Source of the DNA: Bacteroidales bacterium | GTDB taxonomy: Bacteria; Bacteroidota; Bacteroidia; Bacteroidales; UBA10428 | Assembly (NCBI GenBank): GCA_016938235.1 | Contig: JAFGVA010000198.1 | Span: 1 to 64,000, forward strand | DNA length: 64,000 nucleotides | Reading direction: 5' to 3' | Shown: positions 62,140 to 64,000 of the stretch, piece by piece | Layout of the letters: each line of letters opens with the position of its first letter | How positions within the stretch are numbered: the first letter of the stretch is position 1 | Made by a program: the position numbers and the translations under genes | The notes under the pieces: model-generated | What the model was told of the DNA's origin: nothing | The model's input: only the letters and a program-made list of their open reading frames with translations | Databases searched by the model: none

Positions 62140-64000
62140 ATGAATACTATTACAAAAAAAGTTTTCTACATATATTCCATACTTTGCCTCATTCTGGCCT
62201 CCGGTGTTTCGGCACAAGATGTTACCATATCTGTTTATGCCAACCAGGACAAGAAGGCTGTTTCTCCTAATCTATATGGTCGGAATAACAGTTTTGACAA
62301 ATCTGTTCAGTTTTACAATGATGCCGGTTTACGATTTGCACGAATGAATGGTGGTAACAATGCAACTAAATATAACTGGCGAAAAAAAATTTCCAGTCAC
62401 CCCGATTGGTATAATAATGTATATAAAAACAACTGGGATGAAACATCAGAATACATTGCTAAGAATTACCCTGAAATGCAGGTAATGTGGGCATTCCAGT
62501 TAATCGGCAGGGTAGCTTCAAGTACCGAATATAACTTTAACGACTGGGAATACAATAGTTCGCAATGGTGGCAGGGAGTAGGTCAAAATTTAGCCGGCGA
62601 TGGAGTTCCTAATGAAGATAATCCAGGTGGTAAAGCTCTTGTCGAAGGAGATATTGATCTGTATACCGAAGTCTGGCCGGCTGATTCAACTGTAGCAATA
62701 CTTGATCATTGGTTTGGTGAAGATGGAATAGGGTTAGACAAAAATCAGTTCTTGTATTGGAATATGGATAATGAAGCCGATGTATGGAACGGCACACACG
62801 ATGATGTTATGTCGGATGGCCTTTTGCCAGCCTCGGAATTCATGGATAACTTCATTGAGGTAGCTAAAAAAGCAAAAGCTAAATTTCCTGAGATTAAAAT
62901 TTGTGGTCCGGTTACAACAAGCGAATGGCAATGGTACAAATGGGGGGAAGAGAGCATTTGGATTAATGGTGAGTATTACTGCTGGCTGGAATACTTCATA
63001 AAACGATTGGCAGACGAAGAATCCGCAACCGGCATACGACTTATAGATGTAATAGATTTACACAATTATCCCTACGCGCCCACAAATGCAGATGCTCTGC
63101 AAAATCACCGGATGTATTACGATAAAACTTATACTTATCCGGGTGCAAATGGAGTTAAAACAATAAACGGTGGCTGGGACAATTCACAAACAAAAGAATA
63201 TATTTTTCAGCGTATTGAAGATTGGCTGACAGAATACTTTGGTGAAAATCATGGTATAACTCTGGGACTTAGTGAATGGAGTCCTGGACCCGATGAACCA
63301 AATTTAGCAAATGTTATTTATGCTTCACATTTAGGAACTTTTGCCAACCACGGTGTAGAATATTTAACCCCATGGAATTGGTTTACAGGCATGTGGGAAA
63401 CTCTTCACCTTTTTAGCAGGTATGCACAGGAATTTAATGTAAAGAGTACTTCTACCGATGAGAATATGGTTTCGGCTTATACTACAGTAAATGAAAGTGC
63501 CGATTCAATGACTGTGATTATTGTTAACCGGAATCAGAATTCTCAAAAAGAAGTTGAAGTTCAACTTAACGATTTTACATTAAGTGACGGATGGTATAAA
63601 GTACTAAAATTAGGATCCTTACCTTCAACTGAAACTTTCAAATCTCACAGCAATAATGCATTGGTTGAAAGTGCTGTGATGGTAAATTCAAATTCATTCA
63701 CCCTAAATGTGCCTGCCCTTTCTGTTTCTACAGTAATTTTATCAACTAATGGCAGCGTAAAGATCAATGAAAACATCATCGCAAAAAACAAAATTAATAT
63801 TTATCCAAATCCTGCTAACGAAAAAATATCGATACGGCTCAACGCTGAAGTTCCCGGTGAAATCGCTATTTGCGTATATGACCAGAGTGGCAGGATAATA
63901 CGAACTCAATACCAGTTTTATGATGGTATAACTCCAATTTTAACCGACACTTCTGAGCTTCAGGCTGGGTATTATGTAATCTCGGTGAAAAGCTCAGCTA
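62140..64000 (+). CDS. GH44 endoglucanase/xyloglucanase with T9SS domain (cut by window edge)
   Basis: An open frame of at least 620 codons runs off the right edge. The signal peptide ends about residue 26 (SGVSAQ). The GH44 barrel begins KKAVSPNLYGRNNS and RFARMNGGNNATKYNW. The acid/base Glu212 is in WNMDNEADVW, VIDLHNYPY follows, and the nucleophile Glu379 is in LGLSEWSPG. A beta-sandwich of ~90 residues (SAYTTVNESADSMTVIIVN) and the start of a T9SS type A domain (INIYPNPANEK) come next. The visible sorting domain already reaches the GYYVISVKSS end motif, so only a few residues are probably missing. GH44 enzymes cut beta-1,4-glucan and xyloglucan and are not common in Bacteroidota loci. It begins 1 bp after the GH9 stop, so the two are probably translationally coupled. 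Confidence 0.88.
   Translation, partial: MNTITKKVFYIYSILCLILASGVSAQDVTISVYANQDKKAVSPNLYGRNNSFDKSVQFYNDAGLRFARMNGGNNATKYNWRKKISSHPDWYNNVYKNNWDETSEYIAKNYPEMQVMWAFQLIGRVASSTEYNFNDWEYNSSQWWQGVGQNLAGDGVPNEDNPGGKALVEGDIDLYTEVWPADSTVAILDHWFGEDGIGLDKNQFLYWNMDNEADVWNGTHDDVMSDGLLPASEFMDNFIEVAKKAKAKFPEIKICGPVTTSEWQWYKWGEESIWINGEYYCWLEYFIKRLADEESATGIRLIDVIDLHNYPYAPTNADALQNHRMYYDKTYTYPGANGVKTINGGWDNSQTKEYIFQRIEDWLTEYFGENHGITLGLSEWSPGPDEPNLANVIYASHLGTFANHGVEYLTPWNWFTGMWETLHLFSRYAQEFNVKSTSTDENMVSAYTTVNESADSMTVIIVNRNQNSQKEVEVQLNDFTLSDGWYKVLKLGSLPSTETFKSHSNNALVESAVMVNSNSFTLNVPALSVSTVILSTNGSVKINENIIAKNKINIYPNPANEKISIRLNAEVPGEIAICVYDQSGRIIRTQYQFYDGITPILTDTSELQAGYYVISVKSSA

Overview
The window looks like a chromosomal segment from a member of the Bacteroidota, probably a free-living or sediment-type relative of Marinilabiliales/Prolixibacteraceae. 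The evidence is a SusC/SusD pair, a hybrid two-component regulator (HTCS), many Bacteroidota-style lipoprotein signals, C-terminal type IX secretion (T9SS) sorting domains on three enzymes, TAnnTTTG-type -7 promoter elements and AT-rich DNA. No tRNA, rRNA, CRISPR array, insertion sequence or integrase was seen. About 35 genes are present; the first and last run off the window edges.

Region 1 (1-6909, all minus strand) is a sugar-catabolism locus. In transcription order it holds a stand-alone RibB-type enzyme, a DeoR-family regulator, a split transketolase (N- and C-terminal subunits), a drug/metabolite-type sugar permease, a glycerol-kinase-like FGGY kinase and an L-fucose/L-arabinose-isomerase-like protein cut by the left edge. 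The logic is import, isomerisation, phosphorylation and transketolase cleavage of a sugar that is probably not ordinary xylose or arabinose; D-apiose is one candidate. A possible DeoR operator (5180-5197) lies just downstream of a -7 element (5205-5212).

Region 2 (7241-47309, all plus strand) is a very large block of secreted or lipid-anchored hemicellulases: four GH43, two GH3, two retaining-type GH97, and one each of GH31, GH2, GH146/GH127, GH10 and GH29, with eight esterase genes carrying nine serine-esterase domains. The esterases include a CE1-CBM48-CE1 fusion and a tandem array of CBM48-CE1 paralogues. CBM6 domains recur. Hairpins at 21711-21765, 30581-30611 and 33142-33185 probably divide this run into several transcripts.

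Region 3 (47349-64000) holds the HTCS on the minus strand, divergent from a plus-strand susC-susD-surface-glycan-binding-protein operon that ends at a terminator (57770-57810). GH39, GH9 and GH44 genes follow; the last is cut near its C-terminus.

Together regions 2 and 3 form a polysaccharide utilisation locus for a heavily decorated, esterified hemicellulose. Predicted surface endo-enzymes (GH10, GH9, GH44) cut the backbone, SusCD and the binding protein import oligosaccharides, and esterases and exo-glycosidases strip acyl, arabinosyl, xylosyl, galactosyl and fucosyl groups. The inventory fits complex glucuronoarabinoxylan, but GH31+GH2+GH29+GH9+GH44 with a TIG-type binding protein also fits xyloglucan, so a dual-substrate locus is plausible. 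All functions are inferred by reading the sequence; no database search was run.
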